DNA of 46,026 bases from NCBI GenBank assembly GCA_017882505.1, contig JADGPJ010000014.1, forward strand, positions 1 to 46,026, read 5' to 3'. Positions 39,515 through 46,026 of the stretch are shown here, piece after piece. The notes beneath the pieces are model-generated. The model did no database searches and was not told the origin of the DNA. It worked only from the letters and a program-made list of their open reading frames with translations. Source of the DNA: Solirubrobacterales bacterium (GTDB taxonomy: Bacteria; Actinomycetota; Thermoleophilia; Solirubrobacterales; 70-9). How positions within the stretch are numbered: position 1 is the first letter of the stretch; every line of letters starts with the position of its first letter. Made by a program: the position numbers and the translations under genes.

Positions 39515-39943
39515 CTACGACTTGCTGAGTAAGTCCGCAATCGCCCGAACCTCGGCCAGCAACCCGTCGAGCATCCGCTCGGTGTCACTGTGGATCCGGT
39601 ACTCGGCGGCCGCCCGGTCCGCCTCGACCTGGTCGATCCGCTGCTCGAGCCTGGTGGTGCGCTCGCCGATCTTGCGGACCGAGCGCTCGAGGCGCTTCTC
39701 GCTCTTGCGCAGCCGCTTCTTGACGTAGAGGCGGGTGTCCTCGCGGAGGTTGTCGAGTTCGCGCTGGATCTCGGAGTTGACCGGCTCGTTCTGTTCGGCC
39801 AGCATCTCTTCGACGCCGAGGCGGACGCGCTCGATCTCCTCGTGCAGCTGGGCGCGGGCCCGGTCGGCCGAGGCGGAGATCGCCGGGACGCCTTGGGGCA
39901 ACGGCGGATCGAGCGGGCTCGGTGCGGCATTCACCGGATCCAT
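39515..39943 (-). CDS. Coiled-coil protein of unknown function
   Basis: A 142-residue protein. A Pro-rich N-terminus (NAAPSPLDPPLPQG) is followed by one long charged helix from about residue 25 to the end (QLHEEIERVRLGVEEML, EIQRELDNLREDTRL, RLERSVRKIGERTTRLEQRI), with heptad-type spacing indicating a coiled coil. It starts 40 bp after the FHA/zinc-ribbon gene on the same strand and probably shares its transcript. After its TAG, the frame stays open for 17 plausible codons. Confidence 0.78.
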   Translation of the reverse strand: MDPVNAAPSPLDPPLPQGVPAISASADRARAQLHEEIERVRLGVEEMLAEQNEPVNSEIQRELDNLREDTRLYVKKRLRKSEKRLERSVRKIGERTTRLEQRIDQVEADRAAAEYRIHSDTERMLDGLLAEVRAIADLLSKS

Positions 39944-39983
39944 CCTAGGGACGGGGGTGGCCGGAATCGCCTGCTAGGGCCCG

Positions 39984-40556
39984 CTAGGACTTCAGCACGT
40001 AGAGCCGGAAGCGGCCGATCGCGAGCTCGTCGCCGTCGCGCAGCGGCCCCCACTCGACCGTCCTGCCGTTGACGAGCACGCCGTTGAGGCTGCGGTCGTC
40101 GAGGACGTGGAGCTCCTTGCCGGGCTCGGCGACGACCAGGGCGTGGCGCCGGGAGACGCTGGGATCGTCGAGGCGCAGGTCGGCGGCGGCGCTGCGGCCG
40201 ATCCGCGTCCAGCCGCGTGCGATCGCGAAATCGGCGAGGGAGCCGTCGTCGCGGCGGTAGACGAGATGCTGACCGGGCTGGCTCAGCGACCGCCGCGCCT
40301 GCGGTAGCCAGGCCGGTGGCCCGGTGTCCTCCGGGGCCGCGAGTTCGGCGGTCGGAGTCCCGTGCTCCTGGCGCTGCTCGAAGATCGAGTCGCGGCAAAA
40401 GCTCAAGCCGCCGCAGGTCGAGCACTTGGGCAGGCGGTCGGTCTCGCGAAGCGACAGCTGCGTACCGCAGCCGAGGCAAAAATACGTCCCGGAGCCGGGG
40501 ATGAATCCGGTTTCGAAGGCTTCGCCGAGCGGGCTGGATTCGACGCTGTCGAAAAT
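39984..40556 (-). CDS. FHA-domain protein with N-terminal zinc ribbon, probable ATT start
   Basis: A 190-residue protein. A zinc ribbon at about residues 25-50 shows CxxC pairs (YFCLGCG ... KCSTCG). The FHA domain at about 105-190 has the phosphothreonine-binding set: IGRSAAADLRLDDPSVSRRHALVV, then DRSLNGVLVNGR. It should bind phosphothreonine proteins in the cytoplasm. The start is taken as ATT 40556, since a perfect AAGGAGGT (40569-40562) lies 5 nt before it. The alternative GTG 40613 coincides with a -35 element of a good promoter (GTGACG, 17 bp, TAGGAT). No ATG, GTG or TTG occurs between the promoter and the zinc ribbon in frame. Confidence 0.85.
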   Translation of the reverse strand: MFDSVESSPLGEAFETGFIPGSGTYFCLGCGTQLSLRETDRLPKCSTCGGLSFCRDSIFEQRQEHGTPTAELAAPEDTGPPAWLPQARRSLSQPGQHLVYRRDDGSLADFAIARGWTRIGRSAAADLRLDDPSVSRRHALVVAEPGKELHVLDDRSLNGVLVNGRTVEWGPLRDGDELAIGRFRLYVLKS

Positions 40557-40584
40557 GGGAGACCTCCTTCCTGCGTCCGCTTCG

Positions 40585-40613
40585 ATCCTAGTACCTGAGC
40601 CCACTCCCGTCAC
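40585..40613 (-). promoter_or_regulatory. Promoter of the FHA gene
   Basis: On the minus strand GTGACG (40613-40608), a 17-bp spacer and TAGGAT (40590-40585) form a -35/-10 pair. The expected transcript start near 40578 leaves a leader of about 22 nt that contains AAGGAGGT. Confidence 0.6.
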
Positions 40614-40652
40614 TCAATTTTCCCGATCCGGTAGTGGCCGGCGGCGGACCTC

Positions 40653-40658
40653 TAGAAT
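40653..40658 (+). promoter_or_regulatory. -10 element TAGAAT, leaderless start of the SRPBCC gene
   Basis: TAGAAT lies 9 nt before ATG 40668 and no Shine-Dalgarno is present. Confidence 0.45.
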
Positions 40659-40667
40659 CGCGGCGCG

Positions 40668-41186
40668 ATGGGTCCGATCAGCGCCGAAGTCGAGATTGAC
40701 GTCCCCCGCGAGCGGGTCTTCGAGCTGATCGGCGACCTCTCCGCCCGGCCCTCCTTCACCGATCACTTCCTCTCCGACTTCCACCTGACCCGGATCGAGT
40801 CGACCGGGGTGGGAGCGGGGGCGAGGTTCCGGGTCAACGCGCCTCTGCGCTCGATCTGGATGGACACCGCGATCGTCGAGCAGGAGGAGCCGTTCCGGAT
40901 CGTCGAACAGGGTCACGGCGGTCGCACCAACCGGATTCGCTCCAACACCGTCTGGGAGCTGACCGGCGGTACCGGCTCGCTGACCGCCGTCCGCTTCTCC
41001 CACTGGACCGAGCCGACCAACCCCCTGGACCGGGCTCTGGAGGTCCTCAGCGCCGGCTCCGTCTGGCAGGAGCGCGGCTGGCGTGAGGCTTTGCGCAGGC
41101 TCCGAGACGCCCTCGAGTCCGACCTTCCCGGCGGCGAGCGGATCGCCGTCGCGGGGGGCAACCGTTACGCGACCGGCATCCCCTGA
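40668..41186 (+). CDS. SRPBCC (START-like/polyketide cyclase fold) protein
   Basis: A 172-residue protein whose sequence follows the helix-grip pattern: ISAEVEIDVPRERVFELIGDLSARPSF at the N-terminus, GVGAGARFRVNAPL and EQEEPFRIVEQGHGG in the beta sheet, then a long C-terminal helix (QERGWREALRRLRDALES). The fold encloses a hydrophobic pocket for lipids or aromatic compounds. Divergent from the FHA gene. Function unknown. Confidence 0.85.
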   Translation: MGPISAEVEIDVPRERVFELIGDLSARPSFTDHFLSDFHLTRIESTGVGAGARFRVNAPLRSIWMDTAIVEQEEPFRIVEQGHGGRTNRIRSNTVWELTGGTGSLTAVRFSHWTEPTNPLDRALEVLSAGSVWQERGWREALRRLRDALESDLPGGERIAVAGGNRYATGIP

Positions 41187-41197
41187 GCACGCTCTAA

Positions 41198-41203
41198 TAG
41201 ACT
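41198..41203 (+). promoter_or_regulatory. -10 element TAGACT, leaderless start of the lipoprotein gene
   Basis: TAGACT lies 10 nt before ATG 41214 and no Shine-Dalgarno is present. Confidence 0.4.
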
Positions 41204-41213
41204 CGCGCCGCCG

Positions 41214-41765
41214 ATGTCCGTGAACCGCAGATTCCTCCTGCCGCTCCTCGCCGCCCTGGTCCTCGGCGTGCTCTCGCTCGGCATTGCCGCCTGCGGCTAC
41301 ACGAGCGACTCCAAGGACGTCGCCGAGGGCGAGGCCGTCCATCTCGGCGAGCTCCAGTACAACGTCGTCTTCTCGCGCTACCTGAATCCGAACGACAACG
41401 AGGACTCCGCTTACCTGGTCGGCCAGCCGGCGCCGCCGAACGGATCCACCTACTTCGGGGTCTTCCTCCGGGTCCAGAACGAAAGCAACGATTCGCAGCC
41501 ACTGCCATCGACGATGTCGATCAGCGACGCCGACGAAAAGAAATACGACGTGATCCCCAGCGAAAGCCTCTACCAGTTCCCCTTCGGAGGGGAAGTGGAA
41601 TCGCAGGAACAGATCCCGATCGACGACTCGACTCCCCAGCAGGGCCCGATCGAGGGTTCGCTGACGCTGTTCCTGCTGCCAGCCGAAGCGTCCAGCAATC
41701 GCCCGCTGACGCTCCACATCCCCGGCGCCGAGGGTGAAGTCGCAAACGTCACCCTCGATCTCTAG
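41214..41765 (+). CDS. Lipoprotein with DUF4352-like beta-sandwich
   Basis: A 183-residue lipoprotein: signal LLPLLAALVLGVLSLGIAAC with lipobox GIAAC. The mature part reads LGELQYNVVFSRYLNP, then YFGVFLRVQNESNDSQPLPS and a C-terminal strand series ending HIPGAEGEVANVTLDL. This is the immunoglobulin-like arrangement of DUF4352/telomeric-repeat-binding-factor-2-like envelope lipoproteins. The gene ends 6 bp from the convergent PBP gene. GAA and GAG are mixed, with GAA predominating in the second half. Confidence 0.82.
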   Translation: MSVNRRFLLPLLAALVLGVLSLGIAACGYTSDSKDVAEGEAVHLGELQYNVVFSRYLNPNDNEDSAYLVGQPAPPNGSTYFGVFLRVQNESNDSQPLPSTMSISDADEKKYDVIPSESLYQFPFGGEVESQEQIPIDDSTPQQGPIEGSLTLFLLPAEASSNRPLTLHIPGAEGEVANVTLDL

Positions 41766-41771
41766 GGCCGG

Positions 41772-43511
41772 CTAACCCGAGAGGCCGGCGGAGAGGACTT
41801 CGGCCGCGGCCGGGGCCGCGACTTCGCCGCCGGCGGCTTCGGCTTCGATCAGCAGCACCCCGATCGCCAGCTTCGCCTTGTTGGCCGGGGCGAAGGCCGA
41901 GAACCAGGCGTCCTTGATCTGGACCGGGTTTTCCTGGTTCTCCTGGCCCGGTTTCGGACCCAGCTCGGCGGTACCGGTCTTGCCGGCGACCTGCGCCTCG
42001 GGGATCGCGCCGGCGGTGCCGGTGCCTTCGGTGACCACGCCGACCATCAGTTCGGTCAGTTCGTCGGCGAGCTTCTTCGACATCACCCGGACCGGCTTCG
42101 CGTCCGGCCGCAGTTTCTTGTTGTTGACGATCGAGGTCGGTTCGCGGACGCCGCCGTTGCCGATCGTCTGCGCCACGCTCGCCATCTCCAGCGGCGTCGC
42201 CAGGACTTCGCCCTGGCCGATCGCCGAGACCCCGAGGTCGATTTCTTCGCCGATTTCTTCTGGGATCGTCGATTCGGGTGGGCCGACTTCGCGGACGATC
42301 CGCGGCGAGTAGAGGGTTGGCGGCGAGTTGAAGCCGAACCGTTCGGCGGTGCCGACCAGGGCGTCGTTCCCGATCTGGGGCCCGAGCGGGGCGAAGTCGG
42401 CGTTGCAGGACTCGGCGAACGCCTGGCGGAAGGTGCCGCCGCAGAACTCGCCGTTGGCGTTGCTGATGAAGCGGCCGCCGACGTTGACCCCGTCGACGAT
42501 TTCGAATTCGTCGTCGAGCGAGACGACGCCCTTCTGCAGCGCCGCGGTGGTGGTGATGATCTTGAAGGTCGAGCCGGGCGGTTGCGGGGCCGAGAACGCC
42601 TGACCGGCGAGGGCGCGGACATCGCCGTTGCGGGCGTCGAGGACGGCTATTCCGCCGGCGCGACCGGCGAGCGCCGCGACCGCGGTTTCCTGCAGTTCGG
42701 GGTCGATCGTCGTCTTCACCGGCGCCCCGGCTTCCGGTTTGGATTCGGCGAGGACCCGGGGCGCGCCGCCCGTTTCGCCGACGGCGAGCAGGGAGCCGCC
42801 GGGCTTACCGGCGAGCCGGGTGTTGAAGGCCTGCTCGAGCCCGCTGATCCCGACCGGCGTGTCGGGGGCGAACCCGTGCCTGGCAAGCGCGGCCATGTCT
42901 TCTTCGGCGGGGCTGCCGACTTCGCCGGTGACGTCGATCGCCGCCGTCCCAAGCGGGTGTTCGCGTTCGTCGGCGGGACCTTCGGCCAGCGGCGTCCCGT
43001 CGTTGCCGAGGATCGCCGCCCGCGGCGCCAGTTCGATCTGGCTTTCGAGGTGCTCGCCGCTGCGCAGGCCTGGGAAGACCAGGCTCGGGCCCCACTCGAC
43101 GCCGCCTTCGGCGAAGGGCAGCTCCAGCTCGTCTTCGGTCCGGCCGAAGGCGACGGTCGAGACGGTGAGCGGCACCGGCACGACGGTGCTCCCTTCGAGC
43201 GAGGTCGGATCGTGGGGGGAGCCCGGTTCCAGCGATCTCAGCGTCGCCACCTCTTCGGCTTCCTTGTAGGCGGCGGTGAAGTCCTTGAGGCTGGTCGCGG
43301 TCCGCGAGGCCTCGTTCAACTGTTCGTACATGGCGGCGAAGTTGCCGCTCGCCCAGCCTCGCGCGAAGTGACTGGCGGCTTCCTTCTCTGGTGAGCCGGG
43401 CGCTCCCACCGAGGCGCCGACGACGAATGCGATCACCGCGATCAACGCGAGGGGGAGCGTGCGGGTGACCAAGCGACGACGGCGCTCCACCTCGGGTGAC
43501 AACTTACTCAC
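41772..43511 (-). CDS. Class B penicillin-binding protein with NTF2-like (MecA_N) domain
   Basis: A 579-residue protein. One N-terminal transmembrane helix (TLPLALIAVIAFVVGASVG) is followed by an NTF2-like domain (ASHFARGWASGNFAAMYEQL). A dimerisation-type linker domain comes next, then the transpeptidase. Active-site motifs are S314-x-x-K317 in GSTFKIITTTAAL, SCN (ESCNADFAPL) and KTGTAE (VAGKTGTAEL). It cross-links peptidoglycan; the NTF2 domain places it with the PbpA/MecA-like group. GTG 43511 is chosen over GTG 43595 since the longer form would overlap the divergent gene; TATTAC lies 10 nt upstream of GTG 43511. Confidence 0.93.
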   Translation of the reverse strand: MSKLSPEVERRRRLVTRTLPLALIAVIAFVVGASVGAPGSPEKEAASHFARGWASGNFAAMYEQLNEASRTATSLKDFTAAYKEAEEVATLRSLEPGSPHDPTSLEGSTVVPVPLTVSTVAFGRTEDELELPFAEGGVEWGPSLVFPGLRSGEHLESQIELAPRAAILGNDGTPLAEGPADEREHPLGTAAIDVTGEVGSPAEEDMAALARHGFAPDTPVGISGLEQAFNTRLAGKPGGSLLAVGETGGAPRVLAESKPEAGAPVKTTIDPELQETAVAALAGRAGGIAVLDARNGDVRALAGQAFSAPQPPGSTFKIITTTAALQKGVVSLDDEFEIVDGVNVGGRFISNANGEFCGGTFRQAFAESCNADFAPLGPQIGNDALVGTAERFGFNSPPTLYSPRIVREVGPPESTIPEEIGEEIDLGVSAIGQGEVLATPLEMASVAQTIGNGGVREPTSIVNNKKLRPDAKPVRVMSKKLADELTELMVGVVTEGTGTAGAIPEAQVAGKTGTAELGPKPGQENQENPVQIKDAWFSAFAPANKAKLAIGVLLIEAEAAGGEVAAPAAAEVLSAGLSG

Positions 43512-43521
43512 CAATGGAAAG

Positions 43522-43527
43522 GTAATA
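43522..43527 (-). promoter_or_regulatory. -10-like hexamer TATTAC of the PBP gene
   Basis: On the minus strand TATTAC lies 10 nt before GTG 43511, inside the 46-bp gap between divergent genes. Confidence 0.4.
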
Positions 43528-43546
43528 GAGCGATCCCCCGCATGCT

Positions 43547-43552
43547 TATATT
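43547..43552 (+). promoter_or_regulatory. -10 element TATATT of the MarP-like protease gene
   Basis: TATATT lies 5 nt before GTG 43558 in the same 46-bp divergent gap; there is no Shine-Dalgarno. Confidence 0.45.
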
Positions 43553-43557
43553 CAGTG

Positions 43558-44700
43558 GTGACCGTCTTGGATTGGGCGATCGTCGCCTTCACCATCGCCC
43601 TCGGGCTCTGGGGCTACAGGCAGGGACTGATCGTTGGCGCCCTGACCCTCACCGGCTTCGCGGCCGGCGCCTTCGCCGGCAGCAGGATCGGGCCGCTGCT
43701 CCTCTCCCAGGGGTCCGGGTCGCCGTACGCGCCGCTCTGCGCCGCCCTCGGAGCGCTGGTGGCCGGCGCTCTGGCCGCCGTCGCGGTCGAGAGCTTCGCG
43801 CTCGGGCTGCGGGCGAAGGTCGTCCGCCGGCCCTCGCTGCATCTCGCCGACGGCGCCGGCGGCGCCGCGCTGATCGCCTCGGTCGCGCTCGGGCTCGCCT
43901 GGGTCTTCGGCGCCGTCGCCCTGCACACTCCGGCGACCGAACGGCTCCGTGCAGACGTCCAGGACTCGCTGATCCTCAGCAGCCTCAACGAAGTGCTGCC
44001 GCCGTCGGGGCCGGTGCTGAACGCGCTCGACCGGGTTGACCCGACACCCTCGGTGGGCGGACCGCCGACGCCCGTCCGAGCTCCGAGTGCCGCGATCGCC
44101 GCCGATCCCGACGTGCTGCGGGCGGGGTCCTCGGTCGTGCGCGTCCTCAGCACCGCCTGCGGGCTGGGGATCGAGGGTTCCGGCTGGTCTGTGGCTCCCG
44201 GTGTGGTCGTCACCAACGCCCACGTCATCGCCGGCGCCGACGACACCACCGTCACCACCGCCGACGGGGACGAACTGGAAGCCACCCCGGTCTACTACGA
44301 GCCGAGCGACGACCTCGCCCTGCTGCGGATCGCCGCCGCGGTCCCGACCCTGCCGATCTCCTCGCGGCGCCCCGCCGGCGCCGACGCCGCCGTTCTCGGC
44401 TACCCGGAGAACGGTCCCTACACGCTCTCGCCGGCGCGACTGGGCGAAACCCGGGACACGATCAGCGAGGACTCCTACGGACGGGGACCGGTCGATCGCA
44501 TGATCACGGCGATCCGCGGCACCGTCCGCAGCGGCAACTCGGGCGGGCCGCTCGTCGACGCCGGCGGCCGGGTTGTCGGCACCGTCTTCGCGGCCACCAC
44601 GAGCGGTTCGCCGGGCGGTTTCGCGATCCCGGCCGAGCTCGTCCGCAAGGCGCTCGAGCAGGCGACCGCATCGGTCGCCACCGGCCCCTGCACTCCCTGA
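43558..44700 (+). CDS. MarP-like membrane serine protease (CvpA plus trypsin-like domain)
   Basis: A 380-residue protein. Residues 1-130 are four hydrophobic helices of a CvpA-like domain (VLDWAIVAFTIALGLWGYRQGL begins it). A periplasmic trypsin-like domain follows with His222 (VVTNAHVIAG), Asp252 (PSDDLALLRI) and Ser328 (RSGNSGGPLVDAGG), a complete triad. In mycobacteria MarP protects against acid stress by cleaving a peptidoglycan hydrolase. Here the gene is divergent from a class B PBP, which supports an envelope role. GTG 43558 and GTG 43555 are adjacent in-frame options. Confidence 0.92.
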   Translation: MTVLDWAIVAFTIALGLWGYRQGLIVGALTLTGFAAGAFAGSRIGPLLLSQGSGSPYAPLCAALGALVAGALAAVAVESFALGLRAKVVRRPSLHLADGAGGAALIASVALGLAWVFGAVALHTPATERLRADVQDSLILSSLNEVLPPSGPVLNALDRVDPTPSVGGPPTPVRAPSAAIAADPDVLRAGSSVVRVLSTACGLGIEGSGWSVAPGVVVTNAHVIAGADDTTVTTADGDELEATPVYYEPSDDLALLRIAAAVPTLPISSRRPAGADAAVLGYPENGPYTLSPARLGETRDTISEDSYGRGPVDRMITAIRGTVRSGNSGGPLVDAGGRVVGTVFAATTSGSPGGFAIPAELVRKALEQATASVATGPCTP

Positions 44701-44716
44701 TCCGGATGGCCGAGCA

Positions 44717-44733
44717 CTTACGTTCAGTAAGCT
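44717..44733. promoter_or_regulatory. HxlR promoter with overlapping inverted repeat
   Basis: CTTAC (44717-44721) and GTAAG (44727-44731) form an inverted repeat that overlaps the -10 hexamer TAAGCT (44728-44733), 7 nt before ATG 44741. A regulator bound here would block its own transcription. Confidence 0.5.
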
Positions 44734-44740
44734 CGTAGCG

Positions 44741-45091
44741 ATGGAACCGATCACCTCGACGCAGGCCCAAACCGGCCGAGCTGGCGGAGTCTGCCCCCAC
44801 TTTCACGCCGCGATCGAGTTGATCGGGAAGCGCTGGACGGGAGCGATCGTCTGCGCCCTGACCGAGCGGCCGATGCGGTTCGGCGAGCTCGGCAAGGTGG
44901 TTCCCGGCCTCTCGGACCGGCTGCTCTCCCAGCGCCTTCGGGAGCTGGAGGAGGAGGGTCTGGTCGAGCGGGAGGTCGAAGCCGGAACGCCGGTGCGGGT
45001 GACCTACTCGCTGACCGAGGTCGGCCGGGGGCTCGGCCCGTCCATCCAGGAGCTCAAGACCTGGGCGAAACACTGGAAGCGCGCCGGGTAG
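44741..45091 (+). CDS. HxlR-family winged-helix transcriptional regulator
   Basis: A 116-residue protein with the HxlR signature: GGVCPHFHAAIELIGKRWTGAIVCAL, then RFGELGKVVPGLSDRLLSQRLRELEEEGLVERE (recognition helix and wing) and VTYSLTEVGRGLGPSIQEL. These regulators form dimers and often sense aldehydes, quinones or redox state through the N-terminal Cys (here Cys18 in GVCPH). ATG 44741 follows TAAGCT with no Shine-Dalgarno. A short inverted repeat over the -10 suggests autoregulation. No clear target gene is adjacent other than xseA. Confidence 0.92.
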   Translation: MEPITSTQAQTGRAGGVCPHFHAAIELIGKRWTGAIVCALTERPMRFGELGKVVPGLSDRLLSQRLRELEEEGLVEREVEAGTPVRVTYSLTEVGRGLGPSIQELKTWAKHWKRAG

Positions 45092-45096
45092 TCATC

Positions 45097-45102
45097 TAGC
45101 CT
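45097..45102 (+). promoter_or_regulatory. -10 element TAGCCT, leaderless start of xseA
   Basis: TAGCCT lies 6 nt before GTG 45109; there is no Shine-Dalgarno. Confidence 0.45.
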
Positions 45103-45108
45103 CGCGGG

Positions 45109-46026
45109 GTGGAGCAAGAGGAAATCGCGCTGGGCGAGGGGGCGGCGAAGGCGGGTCCCGACCTTCCCGGCCCGTTCCCGGTCGGGCGCTACGCCAAGCG
45201 CCTGCAGGAGGAGATGCGCAAGCGGGCGCGGGTACTGCTGATCGGCGAGGTCACCGGCGTCGGCCGCAGCAAGGTCCAGGCCTACTTCGAGCTGCGCGAC
45301 GGCGACGGCGCCGTGCCCTGCGCGATCTGGCTCAACGACCTCGAGAAGGCCGGGCTGCCCGAGGGGGCGCTGCGCGACGGCGCCGAGGTCGTGATCGCCG
45401 GCGGGCCGGACTACTACCCCGGCGGCGGCCAGGCTTCGCCGAGCTTCAGCTTCCGCGCCACCCACATGCGGCTGGCGGGGGAGGGGGACCTGCTGGCCCG
45501 GCTCGAGGCGCTGCGCAAGCAGCTGCGTGCCGAGGGTCTGTTCGAGCTGCAGAAGCAGCTCTCGAGGCCGCGGCTGCCGAAGGCGATCGGGGTGGTGACG
45601 GCGGAGTCCGGCGCGGCTCGGCGCGACCTCCTCGCCGGCCTGCGCCGGCGCGGCTGGGGCGGCACCGTGGTCTGGGCCTTCGCGCCGGTGCAGGACCGCC
45701 ACGCGGCGCCGGCGATCGCGGCGGCGCTGCAGGGTCTGGCCGCGCGACCCGAGGTCGAGGCGATCGTCGTCACCAGGGGCGGCGGCAGCCTCGCCGACCT
45801 CTGGGCCTTCTGCGACGAGACGCTCTGCCGCACCGTCGCCCTCCTGCGCGTGCCGGTGATCAGCGCGATCGGCCACGAGCGCGACTCGACCCTGCTCGAC
45901 GACGTCGCCGCGGTCACCTGCTCGACTCCGACCCACGCCGCCGAGGCGGCGGTGCCGCTCGACTGCGGCCTCGCCCGCCGCGACCTGGGGCGGGCGGGGT
46001 TCGCGCTGCGGCGGGCGGCGGAGGGG
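45109..46026 (+). CDS. xseA: Exodeoxyribonuclease VII large subunit (3' end outside window)
   Basis: 306 codons are open to the window edge from GTG 45109. The N-terminal OB-fold is seen in FPVGRYAKRLQEEM, RARVLLIGEVTGVGRSKVQAYFELRD and VPCAIWLNDL. The nuclease domain begins with LPKAIGVVTAESGAARRDLLAGL, then VTRGGGSLADLWAFCDE and VPVISAIGHERDSTLLDDVA, the family's catalytic-region motifs. With XseB it degrades single-stranded DNA to oligonucleotides. A residue before the usual start is Glu-rich (EQEEIALGEG). The gene is partial only because the window ends. Confidence 0.97.
   Translation, partial: MEQEEIALGEGAAKAGPDLPGPFPVGRYAKRLQEEMRKRARVLLIGEVTGVGRSKVQAYFELRDGDGAVPCAIWLNDLEKAGLPEGALRDGAEVVIAGGPDYYPGGGQASPSFSFRATHMRLAGEGDLLARLEALRKQLRAEGLFELQKQLSRPRLPKAIGVVTAESGAARRDLLAGLRRRGWGGTVVWAFAPVQDRHAAPAIAAALQGLAARPEVEAIVVTRGGGSLADLWAFCDETLCRTVALLRVPVISAIGHERDSTLLDDVAAVTCSTPTHAAEAAVPLDCGLARRDLGRAGFALRRAAEG

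Noticed and set aside
40557-40613. GTG 40613 as the start of the FHA protein
   Set aside because: It coincides with the -35 element of a well-spaced promoter and adds 19 residues unlike the rest of the protein, whereas AAGGAGGT points to ATT 40556.
1-46026. CRISPR arrays, prophage or integrative elements near the tRNA
   Set aside because: No regularly spaced repeats, no integrase and no partial duplication of the tRNA 3' end could be found by eye. The only mobile element is the IS at 10151-11496.

Overview
The window is about 46 kb of GC-rich bacterial chromosome. I infer an actinobacterium of the class Thermoleophilia (Solirubrobacterales-like). The evidence is the strong G/C third-position bias, many GTG/TTG starts, an F420-type LLM oxidoreductase beside several acyl-CoA dehydrogenases, a MarP-like CvpA-protease, and a secreted protein (17970-18494) whose N-terminus has the 'VVALGGTAYAA' signal region that I associate with this class. 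No rRNA, CRISPR array or prophage is visible. One intact insertion sequence is present.

Layout. 1-2033: the tail of an unknown gene, tRNA-Thr(TGT), a small unknown gene, and a minus-strand membrane protein with a C-terminal SHOCT motif followed by a 53-residue ORF. 2057-3975: a ring-cleaving dioxygenase-like VOC protein and a maleylacetate reductase-like Fe-alcohol dehydrogenase, probably for aromatic catabolism. 4016-6617: a PlsC-GpsA fusion for phospholipid synthesis, an ECF sigma factor and a small membrane protein. 6579-9863: a DUF4383-like protein, a zinc-finger rhomboid protease, a 5'-truncated BtuF-like binding protein and a CNNM/CorC transporter-like protein preceded by a 16-codon ORF. 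9908-11507: a small gene whose stop codon has been displaced by an IS256/IS1249-like element with perfect inverted repeats and an 8-bp target duplication.

11517-18494: fatty-acid/acyl-CoA metabolism (3-hydroxyacyl-CoA dehydrogenase, thiolase, a pair of acyl-CoA dehydrogenases, an LLM oxidoreductase), with a lipoprotein, an alkyltransferase-like DNA-repair protein and a secreted protein. 18622-23488 (minus strand): a Vps62-like protein and M19 dipeptidase, then an overlapping operon of a CWB2-like surface protein, a small protein and an MBL-fold hydrolase. 23628-27820: an acyl-CoA dehydrogenase sharing a palindromic operator with the thiolase, a cation diffusion facilitator, an M23 peptidase and a Ser/Gly-rich anchored protein. 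27857-32312: lysA-hom-thrC-thrB, the lysine/threonine branch of the aspartate pathway. 32440-39198: a secreted beta-propeller, a SnoaL-like protein, a cupin and a large glutamate synthase subunit without a neighbouring gltD. 39515-46026: a coiled-coil protein and FHA/zinc-ribbon protein, SRPBCC protein, lipoprotein, class B PBP divergent from a MarP-like protease, an HxlR regulator and the start of xseA.

Two themes run across the window. First, many genes lack a Shine-Dalgarno sequence and instead carry a TANNNT -10 hexamer 6-10 nt before the start codon, which suggests leaderless transcription; at two divergent loci the opposing -10 hexamers share two bases. Second, several exported proteins use GAA for glutamate, whereas cytosolic enzymes use GAG almost exclusively. 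All functional calls are from reading motifs by eye; no database search was possible.
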